Assembly: GCA_938036875.1 (NCBI GenBank)
Contig: CALHVX010000012.1
Span: 1 to 55,886 of the forward strand
Source: an uncultured Pseudomonadales bacterium
GTDB lineage: Bacteria; Pseudomonadota; Gammaproteobacteria; Pseudomonadales; Azotimanducaceae
DNA length: 55,886 nucleotides
Direction of reading: 5' to 3'
Positions 16,975 through 24,859 of this stretch are shown piece after piece. Position numbers and translations under genes: made by a program. Under the pieces are notes generated by a model that saw only the letters and a program-made list of their open reading frames with translations, did no database searches and was not told the DNA's origin. Numbering within the stretch: position 1 is the first letter of the stretch; the number at the start of each line of letters is the position of its first letter.

Positions 16975-19122
16975 CTAGTGTTCAGCGTTGAACTTTGCTA
17001 CTTGGTTGCGCAAATCCGCACGAATCGTTTTGAGGATTGCGAGATAGGCTTGATCTTTACGCAATACATCGTGCGCCGGATTTGCCTCGGTAGCCCAGCG
17101 CCAAGCCACACGCCAGCCTGACTCAACGTGATCGCGCAGTGCATTCGTAGCATCGATGTTGCGGTCGAGTGCTAACAATACATCGACATCAGGAATACCC
17201 ATTGGAAAGTTGTTAACCCCTGGACCCAACAGCGCCGGAAGTTTTTCCAATAGGTGTTCAGCTAGTGCCCCGGCACGTACCCTATCTCCGCTGACCTTCA
17301 GTAAGTAAACATAGTCCGCTAATTTGGGTGCGTTGAACTTGCTCAGGTTGGGGATGTTGGTTGTCGTTTCCGGTAACAATTGGTGGTACCACGCCAGTGC
17401 CTCGGCATAGTCCCCTGTACGTAGCGCTTCATCGCGTACTGCGCGCAGGCAAAACTGATGCGAACGCCAACGGTCTTCGAGTTGATTGGCCAACGATGCG
17501 CGAGCTATTTTTAAGGCGGCATTGTGGTCACCTTCAACGGTGGATAAATAGACCTGCATAGCCAAGGGTAGGGGGGCTTTGTCATTTAACGCTAGTGCTT
17601 CGTCGAGCCGCTGATGAGCCAATGTTTTGTTGCCAAGGGAGTCGTACACGATAACCGACGTGCAAGGGGTTTCGAAGTCCAGTGGGTCTGACTCACAGGC
17701 GCGATCGGCCCAATGGGCCGCCTCGGCAAGTTGGCCAGCACCTAGCGTGGCCATACCAAAGCCTTGCACCGCAAACGGGCTTTCTGGGTCTAGCTTGGCA
17801 ATTTTTTCGTAGGCCAACAGTGCTCGATCAAAATGGCCTAGCCGCATTTCCAACCCACCCTGATTGTAGACAAGCTTGGGTGACAGTGGATCGATCAACA
17901 AGGCGCGCTCCACTTGCCTTAGGCCTTCTGCGTAGCGTTCGGATTGATATAGATGGCTGGCATGGGCGGCTAGTACGGGCACAGAATTTGGGCTTAACTC
18001 CAAGGCTCGTCGATACACGGAGTCTTGCACTGGATTGCCTGCTTGGGCTTCATATTCTGCCACTAGTGCTATTCCGTATCCGTTGTCTGGATCCAGCTCG
18101 GTACCACGTTGGACAAAGGGTTTGCCTCGCTCCACCATGTCCTTAATTGAAATCAACCCAGTGTTGGCCATGTCCACATACAAGTTAGCCACGGCGAAGT
18201 GCGCATCTGCATAGTTAGAATCTTGCTCCACCGCTTTTAAGTAGAGTGCTAGCGCTTCTTCCAGCGCGGTAAAAGAGGCGGTCTCATGACGCTGGCGCCC
18301 CCGAATGTAATTGTCTAAGGCGGCAAGATTCGCTGTCGGACGGCGATCGATACGTTGTTGCTCTTCGGGCAAAATATTCCGTGATAGCTGGCGCGCAATG
18401 GTCTGTGCCATCTCGCTTTGTATCTCGAAAACATTGGTTGCGGTTAACGCTCGCTCGTAGGTTTGCGCCCAGACATGTCCATCGGTAACACAATTTATAA
18501 GCTGTACGTTAATCCGCAACATCTCTCCTGAACGTTGCACTCGACCTTCGAGTATATGTTTCACGCCAAGCTCGCGGCCGATCTCCTTCATGTTAGCCAC
18601 GGTGTCTCGATATCGTTGCACTGAAGTTCGAGAGATGACTTTTAGCGAACTGATGTTGGCTAGGGTGCTTAAGACTTCATCATGCATGCCATCTGCGAAA
18701 TACATAGTCTCTGTAGGGCCGTTCGTGACAAAAGGTAGAACAGCGATGCTGCTTGTATCGGCGGTTGATTCGCTTGAGGTGGTTGCACTCAGAGCAACCG
18801 GTAGTTGCAGCAGGCGGTAACCTTTTCTTGGTACGGTCTGTATGTAGTTTGGTTTAGTGCTGGAATCTGCTAACGCCTGACGCAGTTCGGATATGCACCG
18901 GGTCACTGTTTCATCCGAAACAACAACGCCGCGCCAAACGCCATCCATGAGCTGCTCACGCGAAACCACTTGACCACCCGCGGTAGCCAGTTCTTCTAGC
19001 ACGGCCATCACTTTTGGCTCGACCCGACGCTCAACACCATCTTTGGTCAGCAAGGAACGCAGCGGGTGTACCTCGTAGTCTCCCAGCCGAAAGCCGTCGC
19101 TGATTTTTGTTGGTTTGCTCAA
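16975..19122 (-). CDS. CadC-like transcriptional regulator with TolB/FlgO-like and TPR regions
   Basis: 715 residues. Residues 10-105 form an OmpR/PhoB-type winged helix (VSDETVTRCISELRQAL recognition helix, RKGYRLL wing). Residues about 125-245 (SIAVLPF, FADGMHDEVLSTL, GVKHILEGRVQ) resemble the TolB-like N-terminal domain often fused to adenylate cyclases and regulators. The remainder is a run of TPR-like repeats. Unlike CadC/ToxR there is no hydrophobic segment between the DNA-binding and sensor parts, so it looks cytoplasmic. The TTG start has AGGTGG 8 bp upstream. Likely target: the divergent UrcA-family gene, by position only. Confidence 0.85.
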   Translation of the reverse strand: MSKPTKISDGFRLGDYEVHPLRSLLTKDGVERRVEPKVMAVLEELATAGGQVVSREQLMDGVWRGVVVSDETVTRCISELRQALADSSTKPNYIQTVPRKGYRLLQLPVALSATTSSESTADTSSIAVLPFVTNGPTETMYFADGMHDEVLSTLANISSLKVISRTSVQRYRDTVANMKEIGRELGVKHILEGRVQRSGEMLRINVQLINCVTDGHVWAQTYERALTATNVFEIQSEMAQTIARQLSRNILPEEQQRIDRRPTANLAALDNYIRGRQRHETASFTALEEALALYLKAVEQDSNYADAHFAVANLYVDMANTGLISIKDMVERGKPFVQRGTELDPDNGYGIALVAEYEAQAGNPVQDSVYRRALELSPNSVPVLAAHASHLYQSERYAEGLRQVERALLIDPLSPKLVYNQGGLEMRLGHFDRALLAYEKIAKLDPESPFAVQGFGMATLGAGQLAEAAHWADRACESDPLDFETPCTSVIVYDSLGNKTLAHQRLDEALALNDKAPLPLAMQVYLSTVEGDHNAALKIARASLANQLEDRWRSHQFCLRAVRDEALRTGDYAEALAWYHQLLPETTTNIPNLSKFNAPKLADYVYLLKVSGDRVRAGALAEHLLEKLPALLGPGVNNFPMGIPDVDVLLALDRNIDATNALRDHVESGWRVAWRWATEANPAHDVLRKDQAYLAILKTIRADLRNQVAKFNAEH

Positions 19123-19352
19123 AATTTAACCACCTGATTTGTATCGATATTTCCAATCCTCTGATATCCCTCCGATATTCCTAAGGCAATCCGAAGGTTT
19201 GCACAGCTGTTAACGAAGATCATGTTCACAAGTTAAGGGGTTGGCAACGAAGTGCAACAACGTGACCCAAAGTACAAAAGCAAAAGTACAAAAGCAAAAG
19301 TACAGAAGCAAAAGTACAGCACCGATAATTAGACTACGCCCTGGAGGCCATC
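19123..19352. other. Divergent intergenic region between regulator and UrcA-family gene
   Basis: 230 bp without a gene. It holds the 14-bp tandem repeat described separately and, nearer the regulator, several similar GATATT/GATATC-like blocks around 19145-19182 (GATATTTCC, GATATCCCTCC, GATATTCC). These may be regulator half-sites. No convincing -35/-10 pair was assigned. Confidence 0.4.
19271..19318 (+). repeat. 14-bp tandem direct repeat (3.4 copies)
   Basis: Units AGTACAAAAGCAAA (19271-19284), AGTACAAAAGCAAA (19285-19298), AGTACAGAAGCAAA (19299-19312) and a final AGTACA. One base differs in the third copy. It lies 35 bp before the UrcA-family start codon and on the regulator's divergent side. 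It could be an operator array or a slipped-strand length-variable promoter element. Confidence 0.85.
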
Positions 19353-19697
19353 ATGAACAGCTCAACAAATTCACTTGCGCTTATTTTAGTACTGACTGCC
19401 GGTATCGCGTTCTTACCATTCACGCATGCCGCGGATAGTTATGCTTTGGTGCTTCAACAAGAAGAACTCACCACCACTGATGGATTGCAACAGGTACACG
19501 CACGCATGTTGCAAGCGGCTAAAGACTATTGCCCGACCTATCTCCAAATCCGGTCACGCGCTGATGTGGCTACCTGCATTGAGGGTGTGGTGGAAGATTT
19601 GACCGCAAAAATTGCGGACGAGCGACTGACCAACTACGTGGCGGCAATAAATCGCTCGGCGGGTGTAGATGACTTAGTCTCGCAAGTGGCGCGCTAG
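19353..19697 (+). CDS. UrcA-family protein
   Basis: 114-residue exported protein with a signal peptide ending in FTHAAD. The mature part (SYALVLQQEELTTTDGLQQVHARMLQAAKDYC...C) matches the UrcA pattern: a strand, a Leu-x-x-Thr turn, an R-[IM]-x-x-A-A helix and two cysteines. GGAGG lies 6-7 bp before the ATG. The function of UrcA proteins is unknown. Its stop is 1 bp from the stop of the convergent YhhQ-like gene. Probably regulated by the divergent CadC-like protein. Confidence 0.75.
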   Translation: MNSSTNSLALILVLTAGIAFLPFTHAADSYALVLQQEELTTTDGLQQVHARMLQAAKDYCPTYLQIRSRADVATCIEGVVEDLTAKIADERLTNYVAAINRSAGVDDLVSQVAR

Positions 19698-19698
19698 G

Positions 19699-20517
19699 CT
19701 AGTGCGGGTTGTGGGTGCTGCCCAAGTCGTGGTGTGCGATCTCTTCGCGAGCTCGCAAGCCAAGGTAAGGGCGTAACTTGGCAATGGCGAGGTATAACGG
19801 GCCGGTATCTAGTAGTGCGATCGCGAGTTTAAATACATAGCCTGAAGCAATGAAGGTCAACAGTTGTGGCCACAACTCGGCATCTGTGTTGATCGGCAAA
19901 GCGTGCGCGTAGAAGTGCGTGATAAGAATCACAGCCGTGGTATCTACCAACTGGCTGACTAGGGTGGAGGCGTTGTTACGCAGCCATAGATGCTTGCCGT
20001 TGGTTAACCGTTTCCAAAAATGAAAGAGCCGCACGTCGCAAAATTGAGCGACAAGGTAGGCAACCATGGATGCGGTGACCGCGCCAAAGGCTAGCGTCCT
20101 AACTTCAAAGAAAACCGGCTCACGGCCAGCGGCATCCAGTGCTAGCGCACCGGTGGTTGGATCGGTTGCTTCAAACCCAGGTAGCGCACCGCCGAGCCAA
20201 AGAAAAAACACAACCCAAATGTTGAGCAGCAGCCCAACCCAAACCATATCGCTTGCTCGTTTTTCGCCGTACAGCTCGCTGATTAGATCGGTGCACAAAA
20301 AAGTGATGGGGTAAGGCAGCACGCCAACCGCAAGCACCATAGGAATGCTAAGGCCAAAGACGTCAAAGCTTAGGTCGATAAATCGACTGATACCCAAGAT
20401 ATTCAGCATGGCTAAGGTGCCAAGAAAAATACCCGAGAGAATTAGGAATACACGCTGACGCCGCAATGCGTAGTTGGGTTCACCTGAAGTGGGGGGCGTT
20501 GCACCGGCGATGGTCAA
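19699..20517 (-). CDS. YhhQ-family queuosine precursor (or VUT) transporter
   Basis: 272-residue membrane protein with about six hydrophobic segments. Motifs LPYPITFLCTDLISELYGEKRA and FCDVRLFHFWKR are characteristic of the YhhQ/VUT family, which imports 7-cyano- or 7-deazaguanine precursors for queuosine tRNA modification (cores: FLCTDLISELYG, DVRLFHFWK). TTG start with GGAG 7 bp upstream. It begins 1 bp after the SDR stop, so it is the last gene of a PTPS-SDR-yhhQ unit. The neighbouring pterin-synthase homologue agrees with a pterin or deazapurine link but does not prove it. Confidence 0.85.
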   Translation of the reverse strand: MTIAGATPPTSGEPNYALRRQRVFLILSGIFLGTLAMLNILGISRFIDLSFDVFGLSIPMVLAVGVLPYPITFLCTDLISELYGEKRASDMVWVGLLLNIWVVFFLWLGGALPGFEATDPTTGALALDAAGREPVFFEVRTLAFGAVTASMVAYLVAQFCDVRLFHFWKRLTNGKHLWLRNNASTLVSQLVDTTAVILITHFYAHALPINTDAELWPQLLTFIASGYVFKLAIALLDTGPLYLAIAKLRPYLGLRAREEIAHHDLGSTHNPH

Positions 20518-20518
20518 G

Positions 20519-21277
20519 TTAGCGCTCCAGCTGACCTAGGTTGGCATGAATAAGGCTGCCGTTGATCACCGGGCTGTTGGCCGCCCACCACAAGGTGTCC
20601 GCAATTTCGTCCGGCGTGACCAGACGATTGAACGCTGACATGGCGTTGATACCGGTGAGCACGTCTGTGGGCAAATGCTCGCGCAACATTTGTGTATCGG
20701 TGAAGCCAGGGCAGATGCAGGCGGTGTGGATATTGCGTCCGGCTAGGTCCTGGCAGGTGGCCCGCATCATGCCTACGTTGGCGTGTTTGCTGGTCACATA
20801 ACTGTAGCTGTTGGGTACTGCTTTTTCGGACAGCGTAGAACCGATGTACAAAATGCTGGACCCTGCCTGCATAAAAGGCAGGGCAAGCTGGTTTAGAGCG
20901 TTGGGTGCCACCAGGTTCACCTCCAGCACGCTTCGAAACGCATCGCTTGAGGTGTCTGCAGCGGAGTCGTTGCTCAGCTTGGCTGCGTTGTGAATCAGCA
21001 CTAGGCGTTCAGCGCGCTGTAACCTTTCGGTCAGTGCTTCGCGAATCGGCTCTAGAAAGTTTGGGACGGCTAGATCGCAGTCGAAATGGGTAACCGCCGC
21101 TATTGGGCAAGGTCGGCGCGACAGGTTGATAACCTCTGCGCCTTGGTCGAGAAAGCGTTGTGCAGTGTGCAAGCCGATACCGCTGCTGGCCCCAGTGATT
21201 AGCAAGGTGGTGGTCCCTTGCCCGGTGGCCTTTTGGTTTGCGGTTGTTAGGTTTGAGGCCAAGTTGCGCCTGCCCAT
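20519..21277 (-). CDS. SDR-family oxidoreductase, possibly pterin-related
   Basis: 252-residue short-chain dehydrogenase: TGASSGIG at 28-35, HNAAK, and S147, Y160 and K164 in the active site (SYVTSK). RR after strand beta-2 (NLSRRP) suggests NADPH. The N-terminus is about 20 residues longer than usual and overlaps the preceding PTPS-like gene by 31 bp; a TTG at codon 6 is an alternative start. Because it is coupled to a 6-pyruvoyl-tetrahydropterin-synthase homologue, a sepiapterin-reductase-like or dihydropterin reductase role is a reasonable guess, unproven. Confidence 0.82.
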   Translation of the reverse strand: MGRRNLASNLTTANQKATGQGTTTLLITGASSGIGLHTAQRFLDQGAEVINLSRRPCPIAAVTHFDCDLAVPNFLEPIREALTERLQRAERLVLIHNAAKLSNDSAADTSSDAFRSVLEVNLVAPNALNQLALPFMQAGSSILYIGSTLSEKAVPNSYSYVTSKHANVGMMRATCQDLAGRNIHTACICPGFTDTQMLREHLPTDVLTGINAMSAFNRLVTPDEIADTLWWAANSPVINGSLIHANLGQLER

Positions 21278-21741
21278 TGCCCAGGGCCAGAAGACACCCG
21301 TATTAACAGCTGGATCAAATCTAACGCTTGCACTTCAGGGTCTGCTAGGAGCTCATCTAGGAACCAAGGTGCTAGCTCTTCTACCGCAATGTTGCGTACC
21401 GGTAGCTGCAACACGTCCCGGGGTAAAAATGGCATTCGCTCGTCACCAAACTGGGCCACGATGTAGCCACCGCTTTCGCTGATGTCTAGGTGTGGTGAGT
21501 GCTGGGGTAGTAGGACCTTTTCGTCCAGCCCATCACACAAGGTTTTGAGTTTGGTTTTCAGCAAATTGTAGTCAAACGCAAGGCCGTTGTTGCCCACGGG
21601 CGCGGTGACCGTAGCGGTGACGTAAAAATTGTGCCCATGTAAGTTTTCGCGCTCGGTTTCCGAGAAAATCGTGAAATGGGCGGAGGAGAAGTGCAAATAC
21701 TCTTTGCTGATCTCAATGGTGGTGCTGGTTGGTGTTGGCAT
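21247..21741 (-). CDS. 6-pyruvoyl-tetrahydropterin synthase/QueD-family protein, divergent active site
   Basis: 164 residues. Zinc ligands are conserved: H22 (SSAHF) and H35/H37 (ENLHGHNF), plus the NIAVEELA helix. Three usual features are missing: no Cys precedes HGH (E32 is present, as in the FolB-replacing PTPS-III group), the Asp-His pair reads LDEKVLLP with Glu for His, and the terminal pterin-anchoring Glu is replaced in RVSSGPGQWAG. It is thus either a PTPS variant with another reaction or inactive. First gene of an apparent operon with the SDR and YhhQ transporter. Calling it queD would be unsafe. Confidence 0.8.
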   Translation of the reverse strand: MPTPTSTTIEISKEYLHFSSAHFTIFSETERENLHGHNFYVTATVTAPVGNNGLAFDYNLLKTKLKTLCDGLDEKVLLPQHSPHLDISESGGYIVAQFGDERMPFLPRDVLQLPVRNIAVEELAPWFLDELLADPEVQALDLIQLLIRVSSGPGQWAGATWPQT

Positions 21742-21799
21742 AAGGTGATGTTATCACGTCGATATGTTGGCAGCGATGCTCTCAGTGCTGAAGATTGCT

Positions 21800-22186
21800 C
21801 TAGGCGCGCTGGATTCGATCGGTGATTAGCCCATAGAAGAAGTGGTCCGCTTGATCGAAGTACCACCCAAGATGCTGTTGGCAGTCGGCGCAGGTGGCAA
21901 TACGCCACTGGTAACCGGCAAACCAAGAATCCGCGTGATGGCGCTCGCCAACGATATCGCAGCCTAGCGCTTGACCGTAACAATCCACCAAAAACTCAAA
22001 ACCATGGGGGTTGGTACAGCGGTGCTGGTGCGAGCCCTGGACCTGTGTCGCCTGAGACTGTTGGGTCACCACATAGGAGCAAGCCGCGCAAACAATGAGT
22101 TGGCTCGGGTCTGGTGCCTCGTCATCGATCAAATTGCTCAGCTGGCTATCCAGTGCTTGACGGTCTTGCTCTTTCACATCAATCAT
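21800..22186 (-). CDS. Stand-alone CULT-domain (cereblon-like) zinc protein
   Basis: 128 residues that cover a complete CULT domain, the ligand-binding domain of eukaryotic cereblon also found as single-domain bacterial proteins such as MsCI4 of Magnetospirillum. Zinc cysteines: C33, C36, C99 and C102. The imide-binding cage tryptophans are W88, W94 and W108 (SWFAGYQW, HLGWYF), and NPHG at 59-62 matches the human NPHG loop. Asp87 stands at the position of human His378. The C-terminal FFYGLITDRI also aligns. Such domains bind cyclic imides (thalidomide-type) and C-terminal cyclic imide protein ends in cereblon; the bacterial ligand is unknown. Divergent from a DNA glycosylase gene. Confidence 0.88.
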   Translation of the reverse strand: MIDVKEQDRQALDSQLSNLIDDEAPDPSQLIVCAACSYVVTQQSQATQVQGSHQHRCTNPHGFEFLVDCYGQALGCDIVGERHHADSWFAGYQWRIATCADCQQHLGWYFDQADHFFYGLITDRIQRA

Positions 22187-22192
22187 AGCGGT

Positions 22193-22867
22193 ATGCCGTT
22201 AATCCACTTTGATAGCATCTTTGAGCAAGCCGCGCAGCGCAAGGGCGGTGAGGCTGCTTTGCGCGATCTCCTCCCGCAAACCAAGTCTACCGCTGCATTG
22301 CGCCGGGTGAGCGATGCGGCGTGCCTGGAAGAAATGACCAAGTGTATCTTCCGAGCCGGCTTTGTCTGGCGGGTTATCGACAACAAGTGGGAAGGCTTTC
22401 AGCGCGCTTTTGATGACTTTGACGTGACGGGCTGTAGTCTCTTAGGTGACGAGGACCTTGAGCGCTTAGCGCAAGATGCGAGCATTGTCCGTAATGCGAG
22501 CAAAATTGCCACGGTGCCTAAGAACGCGCAATTTGTCTTGGACATACGTGCCGAACACGGCAGTTTTGCGCGCTATCTGGCCGGTTGGCCAGTAACGGAC
22601 TTTGTTGGTTTGTGGGCTGACCTTAAGGCTCGAGGCAATCGCCTCGGTGGTCAGACCGGCCGCTATTTTTTGCGCTTTGTGGGTTATGACAGCCCTTTGC
22701 TATCGCCAGATGTGGTGCGGGCGTTGATCGCAGCCAGCGTTATCGACAAAGAACCCACCAGCAAGAAAGGCTTGGCCGCCACCCAGGCGGCGTTTGTCGC
22801 TTGGCATGAACAAACACAGCTGCCGATGTCCGCGATTTCACGGGTGCTTGCCAGTAGTCAGCCCTAG
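22193..22867 (+). CDS. DNA-3-methyladenine glycosylase I-like protein
   Basis: 224 residues from the ATG at 22193 (MPLIHFDSIFEQAAQRKG). The frame continues upstream for 74 codons, but that part is antisense to the CULT gene and has no family match. The segments FRAGFVWRVIDNKWEGFQRAF, ASIVRNASKIATVPKNAQ and NRLGGQTGRYFLRFVG belong to the Tag-like helix-hairpin-helix glycosylase group (cores FVWRVIDNKWEGF, IVRNASKI). The zinc-binding N- and C-terminal Cys/His of E. coli Tag are not seen. It probably excises alkylated bases. Its start codon is only 6 bp from that of the divergent CULT gene. Confidence 0.82.
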   Translation: MPLIHFDSIFEQAAQRKGGEAALRDLLPQTKSTAALRRVSDAACLEEMTKCIFRAGFVWRVIDNKWEGFQRAFDDFDVTGCSLLGDEDLERLAQDASIVRNASKIATVPKNAQFVLDIRAEHGSFARYLAGWPVTDFVGLWADLKARGNRLGGQTGRYFLRFVGYDSPLLSPDVVRALIAASVIDKEPTSKKGLAATQAAFVAWHEQTQLPMSAISRVLASSQP

Positions 22868-22905
22868 GCGTAGGTTAGCCCAATCTACTTTTAGGCACGG
22901 CTGAG

Positions 22906-23649
22906 ATGACGGCAGACTCCCAAGAACAAGTCAAAGCACTCCAAAATGCGGGCCGCATGGTTCGGCAAGTGTTTGAACAGATGAAGGCTGCTGCTAAGCC
23001 GGGTGTTACCACCGCGGAATTGGATGCCATTGCCATTCGAATATTTGAGCAGGTCGGTGCCCAGTCCGCTCCACAGCTTTTCTACGAGTTTCCCGGGGCC
23101 ACCTGCATCAGCGTGAACGAAGAAGCCGCGCACGGCATTCCCGGTTCTCGTCGGCTGCGTGACGGAGATATGTTGAACATCGATGTGTCCGCTAAATACC
23201 AAGGTGTGGTTGCGGACATGGGTGAGTCTTTTGTAGTCGGTCGTGGTCGGCGTGCGCAACAGCGGATCTGCGATGCGGTACGCAAAGCGGTGACTAAAGC
23301 CATTGCTGAGATCAAGCCGGGTCGGTCATTGAATGTTATTGGTCAAACCGTGCAAAAGGTCGCCGATAAGATGGGTTACCAGATCGTTGAAAATTTAGGC
23401 AGCCATGGCGTTGGTGAAACCATTCACGAAGAGCCTTCGTACATTCCGTTGGACAATCCACGTGAAACCCGACGTCTAACCGAAGGTTTGGTGCTAACCG
23501 TAGAACCTTTTTTTACTACGGGTCCTGCTTGGGTAGACGAAGCGTCGGATGGTTGGACCTTAAAAGTGCCTAGGGGCGAACTGGTGGCGCAGTTTGAGCA
23601 AACCGTTATAGTCAATCGAAACGGTCCGATAGTTGTCACCTCTGGGTAA
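22906..23649 (+). CDS. map: Methionine aminopeptidase, type I
   Basis: Removes the initiator Met from nascent proteins. 247 residues, the usual bacterial length. All metal ligands are in place: D93 (NIDVSA), D104 (ADMGES), H167 (GSHGVGE), E200 (TVEPFF) and E231 (QFEQTV); H76 in AHGIP is the substrate-contacting His. The gene is not next to rpsB, its frequent partner, so it may be a second copy. It starts 38 bp after the Tag-like gene and is followed 8 bp later by an acyl-CoA dehydrogenase gene. Confidence 0.93.
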   Translation: MTADSQEQVKALQNAGRMVRQVFEQMKAAAKPGVTTAELDAIAIRIFEQVGAQSAPQLFYEFPGATCISVNEEAAHGIPGSRRLRDGDMLNIDVSAKYQGVVADMGESFVVGRGRRAQQRICDAVRKAVTKAIAEIKPGRSLNVIGQTVQKVADKMGYQIVENLGSHGVGETIHEEPSYIPLDNPRETRRLTEGLVLTVEPFFTTGPAWVDEASDGWTLKVPRGELVAQFEQTVIVNRNGPIVVTSG

Positions 23650-23657
23650 GGAAGATC

Positions 23658-24839
23658 ATGCGTTTTCAGTTGCAGCCTGCTGATCAGGCTTTTCAAGATG
23701 AGGTGAGAAGCTTTCTCGCCGATAACCTGCCAGCTGAGCTAAGCGACAAGGTCAAACACAACCAAGGGGTCGGTAAAGCCGAGCTGGCTGGTTGGACACA
23801 AACCTTAAACGCTCAAGGCTGGGCTGCCCCCAACTGGCCGAAAGAGCATGGTGGTACCGGTTGGTCATTGATCCGGCGGCATATCTTTGATGTGGAGTGT
23901 CGCGCGGCGCACGCGCCTCAGCTATCCGCGTTTGGATTTAACATGGTGGGGCCCGCCATCATTAAGTACGGCTCTGCGGAGCAACAAGCGGAGTACTTAC
24001 CCAAAATATTGAGCGCGGATACTTGGTGGTGCCAAGGTTATAGCGAACCTCGCGCTGGATCTGATCTCGCCTCCGTAGGCACCACCGCAATACAAGACGG
24101 TGACGAGTACTTGGTTAACGGGCAAAAAATATGGACCTCGGGTGCGGAGCTTGCGGATTGGATCTTTTGTTTGGTTCGCACCAATTCAGACGTCCAGCAG
24201 CAGCGGGGCATTAGCTTTCTGCTTATTGATATGCGCAGCCCGGGAGTTACGGTTGAACCGCTTTACGCCTTCAACGGCAAACGCTTGTGGAACCAAGTGT
24301 TTCTAACCGACGTGCGAGTACCCATGGCCAATCGCCTGGGTGAGCAGGATCGGGGTTGGACGGTGGCTAAAAGTTTGTTGGGTGATGAACGTCTGTTGGT
24401 TTCTCGGGTGGCTGAGAACAAGCGCATGTTGAGCATTGTGCGCGATGCCTTAGGCAGCAACTTTGGCATGGATGAGACGCTGCAAGCCAAAGCTGACCAG
24501 CTTGAGCTGCGCTTGCTAGCGCTGGAGATGACATCTGTGCGTATGTTGACTGAAGCGGATGCCGGTGGCCAGATAGGTGCGGAGCCATCGATGTTAAAGC
24601 TCAAAGGCAGTGAGTTGGTGCAAGCCATGGATGAGTTGCTGTTTGAAATCATCGGTCATTGGGTGTTGCCCAATGATCGCAAGAACCAGGGGTTAGCGTT
24701 GGTTCCTGGGGAGGAGTTGGCGCCGCAAGCGGCAGAGTTTGTGGCCAGCGGTCGGTATCATCATCGGGGTTACACCATTGCCGGTGGGACCAGTGAGGTT
24801 CAGCACAACATTATTGCGAAGCAGGTGCTGGGACTTTAA
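23658..24839 (+). CDS. Acyl-CoA dehydrogenase family protein
   Basis: 393-residue flavoenzyme that introduces an alpha-beta double bond into an acyl-CoA. Signatures: QGYSEPRAGSDLASVGT (FAD/substrate region, about residues 130-146), WTSGAELADW, and the C-terminal YTIAGGTSEVQHNIIAKQVLGL (core GGTSEVQHNIIAK). The layout matches the large-subunit pimeloyl-CoA-dehydrogenase-like branch. A strong AAGGAAG precedes the ATG. No partner small subunit, thiolase or CoA ligase is adjacent, so the substrate is open. Confidence 0.9.
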   Translation: MRFQLQPADQAFQDEVRSFLADNLPAELSDKVKHNQGVGKAELAGWTQTLNAQGWAAPNWPKEHGGTGWSLIRRHIFDVECRAAHAPQLSAFGFNMVGPAIIKYGSAEQQAEYLPKILSADTWWCQGYSEPRAGSDLASVGTTAIQDGDEYLVNGQKIWTSGAELADWIFCLVRTNSDVQQQRGISFLLIDMRSPGVTVEPLYAFNGKRLWNQVFLTDVRVPMANRLGEQDRGWTVAKSLLGDERLLVSRVAENKRMLSIVRDALGSNFGMDETLQAKADQLELRLLALEMTSVRMLTEADAGGQIGAEPSMLKLKGSELVQAMDELLFEIIGHWVLPNDRKNQGLALVPGEELAPQAAEFVASGRYHHRGYTIAGGTSEVQHNIIAKQVLGL

Positions 24840-24859
24840 CGCGCGTCTGCTCGGCAGTG

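Noticed and set aside
21558-21983. 141-codon minus-strand frame between the CULT and PTPS-like genes
   Set aside because: Out-of-frame translation of both; Arg/Ser/Pro-rich with no conserved pattern.
21971-22192. Upstream extension of the Tag-like gene
   Set aside because: Would be wholly antisense to the well-conserved CULT gene and adds 74 residues not found in Tag homologues; the ATG at 22193 is preferred.
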